Shown in pieces: positions 9,739-19,605 of a DNA stretch of 64,000 nt. The translations under genes were made by a program, and so were the position numbers. The stretch comes from Spirosoma telluris (GTDB taxonomy: Bacteria > Bacteroidota > Bacteroidia > Cytophagales > Spirosomataceae), in the NCBI GenBank assembly GCA_003259005.1, contig QLII01000001.1, positions 6,005,001 through 6,069,000 of the forward strand, in the 5' to 3' direction. The stretch's first letter is position 1, and every line of letters starts with the position of its first letter. The notes beneath the pieces were generated by a model. The model was given only the letters and a program-made list of their open reading frames with translations, did no database searches and was not told the DNA's origin.

Positions 9739-10674
9739 ATGAATTTCAAAAACATACGAGTGGGTGTGGTGCAGGCAACTCCAGCCCTGTTCGACTTAGA
9801 AAAAAGTGTCGATCTGGTTATTCGCTGGATTGAAAAGGCAGCACAGGAAGGATGCCAGCTCGTGCTGTTTCCCGAATCGTTTATTCCCTGTTATCCACGC
9901 GGACTAACGTTCGATGCCATTGTTGGCCGACGTACCGATAAGGGCCGCACTGTGTGGTTAGATTACTGGGCAAATAGTCTGGAAGTTGACTCGACACAAA
10001 CTCGTCGAATTCAGGAGGCTGTGAAAAAGGCCAACGTATACGTTGCCTTGGGTGTAACAGAAAAGGAGCCCGTTGGCGGAACGCTCCACTGTGCCCTGCT
10101 TTATTTTGGGAAAGATGGTCATTTACTGGGGAAGCATCGAAAGCTAAAACCAACTGGTCTGGAGCGTTACATCTGGGGCGAAAGCGACGGGAGCACCTTA
10201 GTTAGTTTTGATACGGAAGTCGGTAAACTTGGTGGGCTCATTTGTTGGGAAAACTACATGCCGCTGGCCCGAACGGCCCTCTATCAACAGGGAATCGAAA
10301 TCTACCTGGCACCTACTGCCGACGCCCGGGACTCCTGGCAGGCAACTATGCAACACATTGCGCTGGAGGGCCGCTGTTTTGTGTTAGCCAGCAATCAATT
10401 TGTTACAAAAGCCGATTACCCCGACCGCTACCAGGCCGATCTGATTGATGAACCAGCCATTATGAGCAGAGGAGGGAGCGTCATTATCTCACCGATGGGC
10501 GACGTTCTGGCTGGTCCACTCTGGGATCAGGAAGGATTGCTTATTGCCGACCTTGATTTTTCGGTAGTAGCGAAAAGCAAGTTAGATTTCGATTGCGTCG
10601 GGCATTATGCCCGAAACGACGTATTTAATCTGACTGTCACAAATCAGCCCCCAATACAGAAGATTGCGGATTGA
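9739..10674 (+). CDS. Nitrilase-family carbon-nitrogen hydrolase
   Basis: A 311-residue hydrolase of the nitrilase superfamily. The Glu-Lys-Cys triad is visible: E46 in LFPESF, K135 in HRKLKPT, C169 in LICWENY. AIVGRRTDKGR, IWGESDGS and the ADARDSWQATMQHIALEGR stretch match the true nitrilase/cyanide-hydrolase branch, which turns nitriles into acids plus ammonia. The substrate is not predictable. ATG 9739 is preferred to TTG 9727. The last five codons and the stop lie within a perfect 67-bp palindrome. Confidence 0.87.
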   Translation: MNFKNIRVGVVQATPALFDLEKSVDLVIRWIEKAAQEGCQLVLFPESFIPCYPRGLTFDAIVGRRTDKGRTVWLDYWANSLEVDSTQTRRIQEAVKKANVYVALGVTEKEPVGGTLHCALLYFGKDGHLLGKHRKLKPTGLERYIWGESDGSTLVSFDTEVGKLGGLICWENYMPLARTALYQQGIEIYLAPTADARDSWQATMQHIALEGRCFVLASNQFVTKADYPDRYQADLIDEPAIMSRGGSVIISPMGDVLAGPLWDQEGLLIADLDFSVVAKSKLDFDCVGHYARNDVFNLTVTNQPPIQKIAD

Positions 10675-10724
10675 GTGAGCTGGATATATGGCATATATCC
10701 AGCTCACTCAATCCGCAATCTTCT
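10658..10724. repeat. Perfect 67-bp palindrome over a stop codon
   Basis: Arms 10658-10690 and 10692-10724 are exact reverse complements (33 bp) around one central base. The nitrilase stop codon (10672-10674) lies in the left arm. The next gene is convergent. No other copy is in the window. Confidence 0.95.
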
Positions 10725-10741
10725 ACCCTTTTATCTGACTC

Positions 10742-11149
10742 TTATTTCGCCTGATCGGTGAAATCGACAACCGTTACCTCGGCTAACCACGGGCCAACGA
10801 TGGTGCCAAATTTTTTGTGGGCTGGATGGGGTAGGTAAGCATCCCGGTCTTTCTCATTGTCGAAAGTCAGAATGAACGCGTGGGTCAGTCCTTTGTTGAG
10901 TTTTTCAGGGCTGTTGTTCGTGCCCCACTTAAAGCCTTTGATCTCCTTGATTTGCGAGGGCAGCGCTTCAAAGGCAGCCACGATTTCATTCACTTTCGCA
11001 GGTGTAGTTTCGGGCTTGAATTTAAACAGCACAATATGCTGCACAGAGGTTGATTTCATTGTTTTTACAGGTGGATCGCCAACAGGGGTGTGAGCGTAGG
11101 TTGTGACGGACAGCAGAGCTAAAGCAATAAGGGCAAGAACATGTTTCAT
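10742..11149 (-). CDS. Secreted Dabb-domain protein
   Basis: About 135 residues: a signal peptide (MKHVLALIALALLSVTTYA), then a stress-responsive alpha/beta barrel (Dabb, ferredoxin-like dimer) with VQHIVLFKFKPETT, GFKWGTNNSPE, THAFILTFDNEKDRDAYL and HPAHKKFGTIVGPWL. Dabb proteins include small lyases and cyclases, but the exported Bacteroidota type has no known reaction. The ATG at 11149 is chosen because it begins the signal peptide; an upstream ATG at 11206 adds 19 unlikely residues. Confidence 0.82.
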   Translation of the reverse strand: MKHVLALIALALLSVTTYAHTPVGDPPVKTMKSTSVQHIVLFKFKPETTPAKVNEIVAAFEALPSQIKEIKGFKWGTNNSPEKLNKGLTHAFILTFDNEKDRDAYLPHPAHKKFGTIVGPWLAEVTVVDFTDQAK

Positions 11150-11181
11150 AAGAATAAGGAGTTTGGTTGGCAAAGAAAATA

Positions 11182-11209
11182 AAAGTGCCACCCTACTGAG
11201 TGGCACTTT
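11182..11209 (-). terminator. Rho-independent terminator after icd
   Basis: A 9-bp stem (AAAGTGCCA 11182-11190 with TGGCACTTT 11201-11209), 10-nt loop, and a T-rich tail on the minus strand. It lies about 100 bases after the icd stop and 33 bases before the Dabb start. Confidence 0.65.
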
Positions 11210-11320
11210 GTCTTAACCGGGATTTATTTTATTTGACTGATTTTATGATTTTTCTAATAATTGGTTTCTAGTAAAAAAATCAACGAAATCAGTTAAATCA
11301 TACAAATCCCGGTTAAGACA
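11209..11320. repeat. Nested inverted repeat over the icd stop codon
   Basis: Perfect 17-bp arms (11209-11225, 11304-11320) enclose a second pair (11231-11243, 11286-11298; 12 of 13 match). The icd stop codon (11313-11315 on the plus strand) and its preceding codons form part of the right arm. Confidence 0.9.
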
Positions 11321-12532
11321 GTTTCGCTTTCAGATTCTCATCCAGCGCTTCCAGGAAATCTTCGGTGTTGAGGTAATGCTCACCAGCTACCAGTTTCGTT
11401 CCTGCTGGATAAGCCGATAAGGCCAGATCCTTCGTCATTTTACCGCTTTCAACGGTTTCAACGCAAACGGCCTCCAGCGCATTGGCGAAGGTAATCAGCT
11501 CTTCGTTGCCGTCTAGTTTACCACGGAAAGCCAGACCCCGCGTCCAGGCGTAGATCGAAGCAATTGGGTTGGTCGATGTTTTGTTGCCTTTCTGGTATTC
11601 ACGGTAGTGGCGCGTTACCGTTCCGTGAGCTGCTTCAGCTTCCATCGTATTGCCATCGGGCGTAACCAGTACCGACGTCATCAGACCCAGCGAGCCAAAG
11701 CCTTGTGCTACGGTATCCGACTGAACGTCGCCATCATAGTTTTTGCAGGCCCATACAAAGTTACCTTCCCACTTGAGCGCAGAGGCCACCATGTCGTCGA
11801 TCAGACGGTGTTCGTAATGAACGCCTTTTGCTTTGAATTCGGCGTCGTAGATTTCCTGGAAAATATCCTTGAAACGGCCGTCGTATTTTTTCAGAATCGT
11901 GTTTTTGGTCGATAGGTACAACGGCCAGTTTTTTTGCAGAGCCATGTTGAAACAAGCCTGCGCAAACCCACGAATCGACTCGTCGAGGTTGTACATGCCC
12001 ATAGCCACACCGGCACCTGGAAAATTGAAAACGGTATATTCCTGTACAGTTCCGTCTTCGCCTTCGAACTTCATGGTCAACTTACCTTTGCCTGGTACCA
12101 GGAAGTCAGTAGCACGATATTGATCGCCAAACGCGTGACGACCAACGATGATGGGGTATTTCCAGTTGGTAACCAGACGGGGTACATTGTTCATCACAAT
12201 CGGCTCGCGGAACACTGTACCATCCAGAATATTGCGGATCGTGCCGTTCGGCGACTTCCACATCTGCTTCAGATTGAACTCTTTAACCCGGTCTTCGTCG
12301 GGGTGATGGTGGCACATTTGATGCCTACACCATATTCTTTAATTGCATTGGCCGCATCAATCGTTACCTGGTCGTTGGTTTCGTCGCGGTACTCGATACC
12401 GAGATCGTAGTATTTAATGTCAACGTCGACGTAGGGCAGAATCAGTTTGTCTTTAATGAATTTCCAGATGATACGGGTCATTTCGTCGCCATCCAGTTCG
12501 ACAACCGGATTTGCCACCTTAATTTTTTCCAT
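11313..12532 (-). CDS. icd: NADP-dependent isocitrate dehydrogenase (one frameshift)
   Basis: The TCA-cycle enzyme oxidising isocitrate to 2-oxoglutarate, of the dimeric eukaryote-like class. Visible are [13 protein letters not shown] at the N-terminus, the substrate loop [10 protein letters not shown], and the cofactor region [17 protein letters not shown]. The frame breaks in the GGGG at 12300-12303 (CCCC on the coding strand). Adding one base restores [14 protein letters not shown] and a 406-residue protein, the usual length. An essential-type gene broken only at a homopolymer argues for a sequence error. Confidence 0.93.
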
Positions 12533-12885
12533 TTGACTTGGTTATAAACGATTGAAAACGATACAAAAACTTGGCAAGGCTGCCTATGCGCAGGTTCGCC
12601 TGTGCGGTGCAAAAGTAGTGAAAAACAGCTTAACAGAAATGCTGGAATCGTAAAGCGATGCAACGCCTTCCCAATCGGAACTAGGAGATCCATTCTGTTT
12701 CCCGACAGGCATTTTGTTCTCATTTTCGGGAATTGTCTCAATAAATGCATTCTACTGAGTTTCGCTAGGATGTATAGCTCCGCGTATATAGTTGATTATG
12801 CTTAATATGCTTATTTTTTATTTGATATACTTGTAGTTCCGTACACACCCAATTTTCAACATTTCCCACTTTTATCGTACTTATC
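12533..12885. other. Intergenic region, divergent promoters
   Basis: 353 bases between divergent genes with no credible ORF. The only signal I can name is a minus-strand -7 element for icd at 12610-12617. Nothing clear was found for the rightward gene. Confidence 0.5.
12610..12617 (-). promoter_or_regulatory. -7 element for icd (TACTTTTG)
   Basis: The minus strand reads TACTTTTG, matching TAnnTTTG, 78 bases upstream of the icd ATG. No TTG is found at the expected -33 distance. Confidence 0.4.
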
Positions 12886-14064
12886 ATGAAACAGTTTATA
12901 ATAAAGGCATTTCTACTTATTATCTGTACAGATGCTTATTCACAACTATCGTTTAGTCCCGGTTCTATTGTTCTTCGCAACGGGGATACTCTGAGGGGAG
13001 AAATTCGGGGGCGAGGGAATCAGTTAGTTTACTTTCGTACAAATTCTGATGCGTCTAGCCAGGCGTACAAGCCCGAAGAAGTCATAGGCTATCAGGAAGA
13101 TGGAATCAACCACCTGTCGGTTAGCCTGACCGAAGAAGAAATCACGACAACCTATTTTATGCGTGAACAGATTAATGGATATATCAGTCTATACACTCTT
13201 TTTCAGCCCGAAGGTCGCTTGACTAGTGCGATGCGCCTACCTGATAAAACGTTTGTGCCGCTGAGGGGAAACCTTGCCTTGCTGATGTTGACAAATCACT
13301 TAACCAAATGTAGTGATCCCAGCTTTTCGAAATTACTAAACCCGCAATCCTTCTTTAATGCGCCTGTTTATTTTGAGCGGGTCATCAATACCTATAATGA
13401 GTGTGTTGATCCTGCTCAATCCCAGCGCCAATCGCGACCTAAAAGCCGATTTCGTTATGAGGCTGGCTTATCCGCAAATGCCCTTATGAATAGCTGGTTA
13501 TATGGAGCAGCTGACCTTAAGAACACGTTCGCATACTATAATCCGAATGGCGTCTATAGTTCATTTTATACAGCTACCATAGGGGCATTTTTTACTGTGG
13601 CACCCCGCAAACGGCTTTCTGCCAGTGTTGAATTTTTAGCCAGTCAGTATAAAGGAAGTCTTTCAGTTCCGTTAACAAATCCTTTAGACCCAACTGTTCA
13701 AAACCCCCGACTATACTCGTTCGAAGAACATTTTCTTGCATTGCCAATCCTGGGCCGTTATGTATTCTTGGATCGAACGACTCGGTGGTATTTAAAAGCG
13801 GGCGTAGTTCTCACGATGAGAACATCTATAAGTGGCAGGTTTTCAGATGCCCAGTACAGTATAGAGATTCCTTTTCTGCATCAGAAAAATGTGGGTATAG
13901 GCTATTTAGCGGGTATTGGGGCTGATATTGCCTTAACAAAAAAACATAGAATGTATGTAGAGTTTCGCACAATGCCCCATTTTGTCCTGGATGCCGTAAG
14001 CCGGATAGCTACTTCGCGTTCCCTGCAGGTATCGGTAAGTGTTCCGCTTATCAAACATCAGTAA
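12886..14064 (+). CDS. Outer-membrane beta-barrel family protein
   Basis: 392 residues with a signal peptide (MKQFIIKAFLLIICTDAYSQ). An N-terminal soluble part (21-180) begins FSPGSIVLRNGDTLRGEI and resembles the small beta domain found before barrels in Cytophagales. The C-terminal half (about 185-390) shows alternating amphipathic strands such as FRYEAGLSANALMNSW, YLKAGVVLTMRTSISG and MYVEFRTMPHFVLDA, typical of PorT-like 8-10 strand barrels. An outer-membrane location is inferred; the role is unknown. Confidence 0.7.
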   Translation: MKQFIIKAFLLIICTDAYSQLSFSPGSIVLRNGDTLRGEIRGRGNQLVYFRTNSDASSQAYKPEEVIGYQEDGINHLSVSLTEEEITTTYFMREQINGYISLYTLFQPEGRLTSAMRLPDKTFVPLRGNLALLMLTNHLTKCSDPSFSKLLNPQSFFNAPVYFERVINTYNECVDPAQSQRQSRPKSRFRYEAGLSANALMNSWLYGAADLKNTFAYYNPNGVYSSFYTATIGAFFTVAPRKRLSASVEFLASQYKGSLSVPLTNPLDPTVQNPRLYSFEEHFLALPILGRYVFLDRTTRWYLKAGVVLTMRTSISGRFSDAQYSIEIPFLHQKNVGIGYLAGIGADIALTKKHRMYVEFRTMPHFVLDAVSRIATSRSLQVSVSVPLIKHQ

Positions 14065-14125
14065 ATCAGACCTAATAGGCGTTATCTTTTGCTTTGATGT
14101 ATTTTATGTAGTGTAATATTAGCCG

Positions 14126-14133
14126 TATCTTTA
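14126..14133 (+). promoter_or_regulatory. Conserved -7-like element before amidohydrolase copy 1
   Basis: CCGTATCTTTA here recurs before copy 2 (16034-16041) at nearly the same distance (43 versus 44 bases) from the start codon, although the surrounding sequence differs. TATCTTTA is close to TAnnTTTG. Confidence 0.45.
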
Positions 14134-14176
14134 ATTTATTATTAGTTAAAAATCGCTATAAAATTTTGCAATACAC

Positions 14177-15882
14177 ATGAAATACTGTACAAATCTTTTA
14201 TTTGGACTGATTTTGCTGCCCGCCCTCCTGTTTGGGCAAAGCAAAAAAGCAGCAAAGCCAGGATCAGACCGACTTGATAAACTGAAAGCTGAAGCGGTTG
14301 CCTCCGTAGAAGCCAACAAGGTGCTGGCTCAGCAAATCAACGATAAGCTTTTCAGTTTTGCCGAACTGGGTTTTCAGGAAGAAGAGACGGCTAACTATCT
14401 GACAAGCTTACTGGAAAAAGAAGGCTTTACCATAAAAAAAGGCGTTGCGGGTATTCCTACGGCCTGGATCGCCACCTGGGGATCAGGCAAGCCGCTCATC
14501 GCTGTCGGCTCCGATATTGACTGTATTCCCAAAGCCAGCCAGAAACCCGGCGTAGCTTACAAAGATCCAATCGTAGAAGGCGCGCCGGGCCACGGCGAAG
14601 GCCATAACTCAGGGCAGGCCTTGAATATTGTAGCGGTTCTGGCCGTCAAGAAGCTCATGGAACGGGAGAAAATCCCTGGCACGCTCATGCTCTGGCCAGG
14701 CGTTGCCGAAGAACTTCTGGGTACCAAGGCGTTCTACGTACGGGATGGTTATTTCAAAGATGTGGATGCCTGTATTTTCACCCACGTGGGCAACAACCTC
14801 GGCGTTTCCTGGGGCGATAATGGCTATAATGGATTGATTTCGGCCAAATTCAACTTCGAAGGGCAAGCGGCTCACGCAGCGGGCGCTCCCTGGCGGGGGC
14901 GGTCTGCCCTGGACGCGGTTGAGCTGATGAACGTTGGCTGGAACTTCCGGCGCGAACACCTTGAATTAACCCAGCGCTCACACTATGTCATCTCCGATGG
15001 CGGTGATCAGCCTAACGTTGTTCCTTCCAAAGCGGCAGTGTGGTATTTTTTCCGTGAACGGACCTATCCCAAAATCAAAGCCTTGTTTGAGACGGGCAAG
15101 AAGATAGCTGAGGGAGCGGCTATGATGACCGATACCAAGTTTACCTACGAGATTCTGGGCTCAGCCTGGCCAGTGCATACCAATCGCCCGATTGCAGCGG
15201 CAGCCTACGATAACATCAAGAAAGTAGGCTTACCCACCTGGTCAGAAGAAGATCAGTTGCTGGCTCGGGCGTCGCAGATTGAATTGCAGGCCCCACGAGT
15301 GGAAGGGCTAGCCACGAAATTAGATTCCATGGGAATGCCAACTTCCTCGGCCCCTGTGGTGATGATGGGTGGCCAGGCTATGACCCCATGGGCGGTGGCT
15401 CGGATGACATCGCTGATATTTCCTGGTCCTTGCCCACCATCGTGCTTCGTTACCCCAGCAACATTCCCGGTTTACCCGGTCACCATTGGGCGAACGCCAT
15501 TTCGATGGCCACCCCCATCGCTCATAAAGGGGTGGTGTATGGCGCAAAGGCCGAAGCGATGACCTTGCTGGATCTGTTGCTCAAACCCGAACTGATCAAA
15601 GATGCCTGGGCTTATTACAAAGATGAGCAGACCAAAGACATCAAGTATGAGCCGCTGATTTCGCCCAAAGAACAACCGGCTATCTACCTGAACAAGAAGA
15701 TCATGGCGGAATTTAAGCCCAAGTTGGAGAAGTTCTACTACGATCCGAGCAAGTACAAAACCTACCTGGAGCAGTTGGGCATCACCTATCCAACCCTGCG
15801 TGATGATCAGCGAGCGGCTGTGAAAAAAGAGTTGGACAAAGCCGCATCAGCAGCTAAAGTCTCTTCGTCATCCTCACGATAG
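14177..15882 (+). CDS. Secreted M20D amidohydrolase, AbgB-like, copy 1 (one frameshift)
   Basis: A metallo-amidohydrolase resembling the aminobenzoyl-glutamate hydrolase subunit AbgB, but exported: signal peptide MKYCTNLLFGLILLPALLFG. Landmarks are AVGSDIDCIPKAS, GHGEGHNSGQ (metal site; AbgB has GHGCGHN), VAEELLGTKAF with the catalytic Glu, CIFTHV with a metal His, AAHAAGAPWRGRSALDAV in the lid domain, and TPIAHKGVV near the end. The frame breaks in CCCC 15384-15387; copy 3 has CCCCC at this point. With one C restored it is 568 residues. The tail is about 85 residues longer than AbgB. The natural substrate is unknown. Confidence 0.85.
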
Positions 15883-15934
15883 GTAAACCTGATCTTTAGG
15901 GAAGAGATGTTTTTCGAAAATTGACTCAATAAAG

Positions 15935-15964
15935 AAGCGGTGGGGAATACTTCATCGCTTTTTT
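15935..15964 (+). terminator. Rho-independent terminator after amidohydrolase copy 1
   Basis: An 8-bp stem (15935-15942 with 15953-15960, one G-T pair), 10-nt loop and a following T run. Copy 2 therefore probably has its own transcript. Confidence 0.7.
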
Positions 15965-16033
15965 GTTGCCTTAATGGTAAGAACTTAGGCTTGTAAAGAC
16001 CATATATTTCGGTGTAAGTTTTTGTAAAAACCG

Positions 16034-16041
16034 TATCTTTA
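16034..16041 (+). promoter_or_regulatory. Conserved -7-like element before amidohydrolase copy 2
   Basis: The same CCGTATCTTTA core as before copy 1, 44 bases before the start. The leader just before the ATG (AAAATTTTGCA) is also shared with copy 1. Confidence 0.45.
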
Positions 16042-16085
16042 GCAAGTAAACTGCCCGATTATCCTTATAAAATTTTGCATTACTG

Positions 16086-17786
16086 ATGAAAAACTGTACA
16101 AATCTTTTATTTGGACTACTTTTGCTGCCTGCCCTCCTGTTTGGGCAGGGCAAAAAAGCCACCAAGTCCGGTAATACCCCTCCAGCAGATCGGATTGAAA
16201 AGTTAAAACAAGAGGCTGTGGCAGCAGTAGAAGCCAATAAAGTTCAGGCTCAGCAGATTAACGATATGCTCTTCAGTTTTTCGGAACTGGGATTTCAGGA
16301 GGAGGAGACGTTTACGTATTTGACTACAATTCTGGAAAAAGAAGGCTTCACCATTCAGAAGGGAATTGCCGGTATTCCCACCGCTTGGATCGCTACCTGG
16401 GGATCGGGTAAACCCGTTATCGCAGTTGGCTCCGATATTGACTGTATTCCCAAAGCCAGCCAGAAACCCGGCGTAGCTTACAAAGACCCGATTGTGGAAG
16501 GAGCTCCGGGTCACGGCGAGGGCCATAACTCAGGGCAGGCGTTAAATATTGTAGCGGTGCTGGCCGTCAAGAAGCTCATGGAGCGGGAGAAGATTCCCGG
16601 TACCCTCATGCTCTGGCCAGGCGTAGCTGAAGAGCAACTCGCTACCAAAGCCTTTTACGTTCGGGATGGGTATTTCAAGAATGTCGATGCCTGCATCTTT
16701 ACCCACGTTGCCAGTAATTTCGGTGTTGCCTGGGGTGACAATGGAACGACAGGGATGATCTCGGCCAAATTCAACTTTGAGGGACAGGCGGCTCACGCAG
16801 CGGGTGCGCCCTGGCGGGGTCGGTCTGCCCTGGATGCAGTTGAACTGATGAACATCGGATGGAACTATCGACGTGAACACCTTGAGTTAACTCAACGCTC
16901 ACACTACGTCATTTCCGATGGGGGCGATCAGCCTAACGTCGTTCCTTCCAAGGCGGCAGTCTGGTATTACTTCCGCGAGCGTACCTACCCTAAAATCAAG
17001 GCCCTGTTTGAGACGGGAAAGAAGATTGCCGAGGGAGCGGCTTTGATGACGGATACCAAGTTCACCTACGAGATTCTGGGCTCAGCCTGGCCCGTTCATA
17101 CCAACCGACCCATTGCAGCGGCTATGTATGAGAACATCAAGAAAGTAGGTTTGCCCACCTGGTCAGAGGAAGATCAGTTATTGGCGAAGGCCACCCAGCG
17201 AGAGCTTCAGGCACCAAAAGCAACCGGACTTGACATGAAAATAGACTCAGTGGGTTTGCCTGTATCTTCGGCTCCCGTAGTCATGATGGGTGGTCAGGCA
17301 ATGACGCCCTTATCCGGTGGTTCAGATGATATTGCCGATATTTCCTGGTCAGTTCCAACGGTGGTTTTGGGTTATCCCAGTAATATTCCAGGCTTGCCCG
17401 GTCACCATTGGAGCGATGCTATCTCGATGGCTACGCCTATTGCGCACAAAGGCGTGGTGGCGGGTGCCAAAGCCGAAGCGATGACCTTGCTGGATATGCT
17501 ATTGAAGCCTGAAATTATTAAAGAGGCTTGGGCCTACTATAATGATGAGCAGACTAAAGGCATCAAATATGAATCGTTAATTAGTTCGAAAGAGCAACCG
17601 GCCATTTATCTGAATAAGAAAATTATGGCCGAGTTTAAACCCAAACTCGAGAAGTTCTACTACGATCCGAGCAAGTATAAAACCTATCTGGAGCAACTGG
17701 GTATCAAATACCCAACCCTGCGCGATGATCAGCGGGCGGCTATTGCCAAAGCGGCTGAAAAAGAGAAGGAGATGAAAGGAAAATAA
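16086..17786 (+). CDS. Secreted M20D amidohydrolase, AbgB-like, copy 2 (intact)
   Basis: The only copy of the three with an unbroken frame: 566 residues. The signal peptide MKNCTNLLFGLLLLPALLFG is near-identical to copy 1. The metal-site motif GHGEGHNSGQ, the VAEEQLATKAF catalytic Glu region, the HAAGAPWRGRSALDAV lid motif and the MATPIAHKGVV C-terminal metal His are kept. It differs from copies 1 and 3 in the last third (for example TPLSGGSDD, IIKEAWAYYNDEQ), so it looks like the older duplicate. Predicted periplasmic or secreted. Confidence 0.88.
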   Translation: MKNCTNLLFGLLLLPALLFGQGKKATKSGNTPPADRIEKLKQEAVAAVEANKVQAQQINDMLFSFSELGFQEEETFTYLTTILEKEGFTIQKGIAGIPTAWIATWGSGKPVIAVGSDIDCIPKASQKPGVAYKDPIVEGAPGHGEGHNSGQALNIVAVLAVKKLMEREKIPGTLMLWPGVAEEQLATKAFYVRDGYFKNVDACIFTHVASNFGVAWGDNGTTGMISAKFNFEGQAAHAAGAPWRGRSALDAVELMNIGWNYRREHLELTQRSHYVISDGGDQPNVVPSKAAVWYYFRERTYPKIKALFETGKKIAEGAALMTDTKFTYEILGSAWPVHTNRPIAAAMYENIKKVGLPTWSEEDQLLAKATQRELQAPKATGLDMKIDSVGLPVSSAPVVMMGGQAMTPLSGGSDDIADISWSVPTVVLGYPSNIPGLPGHHWSDAISMATPIAHKGVVAGAKAEAMTLLDMLLKPEIIKEAWAYYNDEQTKGIKYESLISSKEQPAIYLNKKIMAEFKPKLEKFYYDPSKYKTYLEQLGIKYPTLRDDQRAAIAKAAEKEKEMKGK

Positions 17787-17836
17787 ATAAACGCTTCTTT
17801 AACCAATAACTAACTCAATCACGTCAAGACAACTCT

Positions 17837-19548
17837 ATGAAAAAGTATACAACGCTTTTGAGCCTGTTTTTGCTCACACCTGCGCTGTTATTCGGGCAGG
17901 CAAAAAAAGCAGCAAAGTCCAACGACCGGCTGGACAAACTCAAAGCCGAAGCGGTTGCCTCCGTAGAAGCCAACAAGGTGTTGGCTCAACAGATCAACGA
18001 TAAGCTCTTTAGCTTTGCTGAACTGGGTTTCCAGGAGGAAGAGTCATTCAAATACCTAACCGAACTGCTCGAAAAAGAAGGCTTTACGGTTAAAAAAGGC
18101 ATTTCGGGTATTCCTTCTGCCTGGATTGCTACCTGGGGCTCGGGCAAGCCGCTTATTGCCGTTGGTTCGGATATTGACTGTATTCCCAAAGCCAGTCAGA
18201 AACCTGGTGTGGCTTACAAAGACCCCATCGTGGAAGGCGCGCCCGGTCACGGCGAAGGCCACAACTCAGGGCAGGCCTTGAATATTGTGGCGGTTCTGGC
18301 CGTCAAGAAGCTCATGGAACGGGAGAAAATTCCCGGTACACTGATGCTCTGGCCGGGCGTTGCCGAAGAACTGGTTGGTACGAAAGCGTTCTACGTACGG
18401 GATGGTTATTTCAAAGATGTGGATGCCTGTATTTTCACCCACGTGGGTAATAACCTAGGCGTCTCCTGGGGGATAATGGCAACAACGGTCTGGTATCGGT
18501 GCGGTTCAATTTCGAAGGGCAAGCGGCTCACGCAGCGGGTGCACCCTGGCGGGGGCGGTCTGCATTGGATGCGGTCGAACTGATGAACATCGGCTGGAAT
18601 TTCCGGCGCGAACACCTGGAGCTAACTCAGCGCTCACACTATGTCATCTCCGATGGGGGCGACCAACCTAACGTTGTTCCTTCCAAGGCAGCCGTGTGGT
18701 ACTACTTCCGTGAACGAACCTATCCTAAAATTAAGAAACTCTTCGAAACAGGGGTGAAGATTGCGGAAGGAGCGGCTATGATGACCGATACCAAGTTCAC
18801 CTACGAGATTCTGGGATCGGCATGGCCCGTGCACACCAACAAGGTAATGGCAGCGGCAGCCTACGATAACATCAAGAAAGTAGGCTTACCCACCTGGTCA
18901 GAAGAAGATCAGTTGCTGGCTCGGGCGTCGCAAATCGAGTTACAGGCTCCCAAGACAGAAGGTCTGGCTACGAAGCTGGATTCGATGGGAATGCCAACTT
19001 CCTCGGCCCCTGTGGTGATGATGGGTGGCCAGGCTATGACCCCCATGGGCGGTGGCTCGGATGACATCGCTGATATTTCCTGGTCCTTGCCCACCATCGT
19101 GCTTCGTTACCCCAGCAACATTCCCGGTTTACCCGGTCACCATTGGGCGAACGCCATTTCGATGGCCACCCCCATCGCTCATAAAGGGGTGGTGTATGGC
19201 GCAAAGGCCGAAGCGATGACCTTGCTGGATCTGTTGCTCAAGCCCGAACTGATCAAAGATGCCTGGGCTTATTACAAAGATGAGCAGACCAAAGACATCA
19301 AGTATGAGCCGCTGATTTCGCCCAAAGAACAACCGGCTATCTACCTGAACAAGAAGATCATGGCGGAATTTAAGCCCAAGTTGGAGAAGTTCTACTACGA
19401 TCCGAGCAAGTACAAAACCTACCTGGAGCAGTTGGGCATCACTTACCCAACCCTGCGCGATGATCAGCGGGAAGCGGTTAAGAAGGTGATTGAAAAGGAG
19501 AAAGAGAAATCGTCGGCAGCTAAAGTAGGGTCGTCGCGTTCGGAGTAA
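17837..19548 (+). CDS. Secreted M20D amidohydrolase, AbgB-like, copy 3 (one frameshift)
   Basis: The third tandem copy, 50 bases after copy 2, so probably co-transcribed with it. Signal peptide MKKYTTLLSLFLLTPALLFG. All motifs of the other copies are present, including GHGEGHNSGQ. The frame breaks in GGGGG at 18468-18472; one added G gives SWGDNGNNGLVSVRF as in copy 1, and 570 residues. From about 18985 to 19440 it is almost identical at DNA level to copy 1 while copy 2 differs, which suggests recent gene conversion or duplication between the outer copies. Confidence 0.85.
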
Positions 19549-19561
19549 TGTAGTGTAGATC

Positions 19562-19597
19562 AACTTCCCGAAAGCTCAAAGCTTTCGGGAAGTTTTT
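19562..19597. terminator. Bidirectional terminator between convergent genes
   Basis: A perfect 14-bp stem (19562-19575 with 19581-19594), loop TCAAA, flanked by A- and T-rich ends, between amidohydrolase copy 3 and rdgB. Confidence 0.85.
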
Positions 19598-19605
19598 AAG
19601 TACTT

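Noticed and set aside
12478-12750. Leftward ORF overlapping the icd start
   Set aside because: It is out of frame with icd, lacks any domain and runs through the promoter region.
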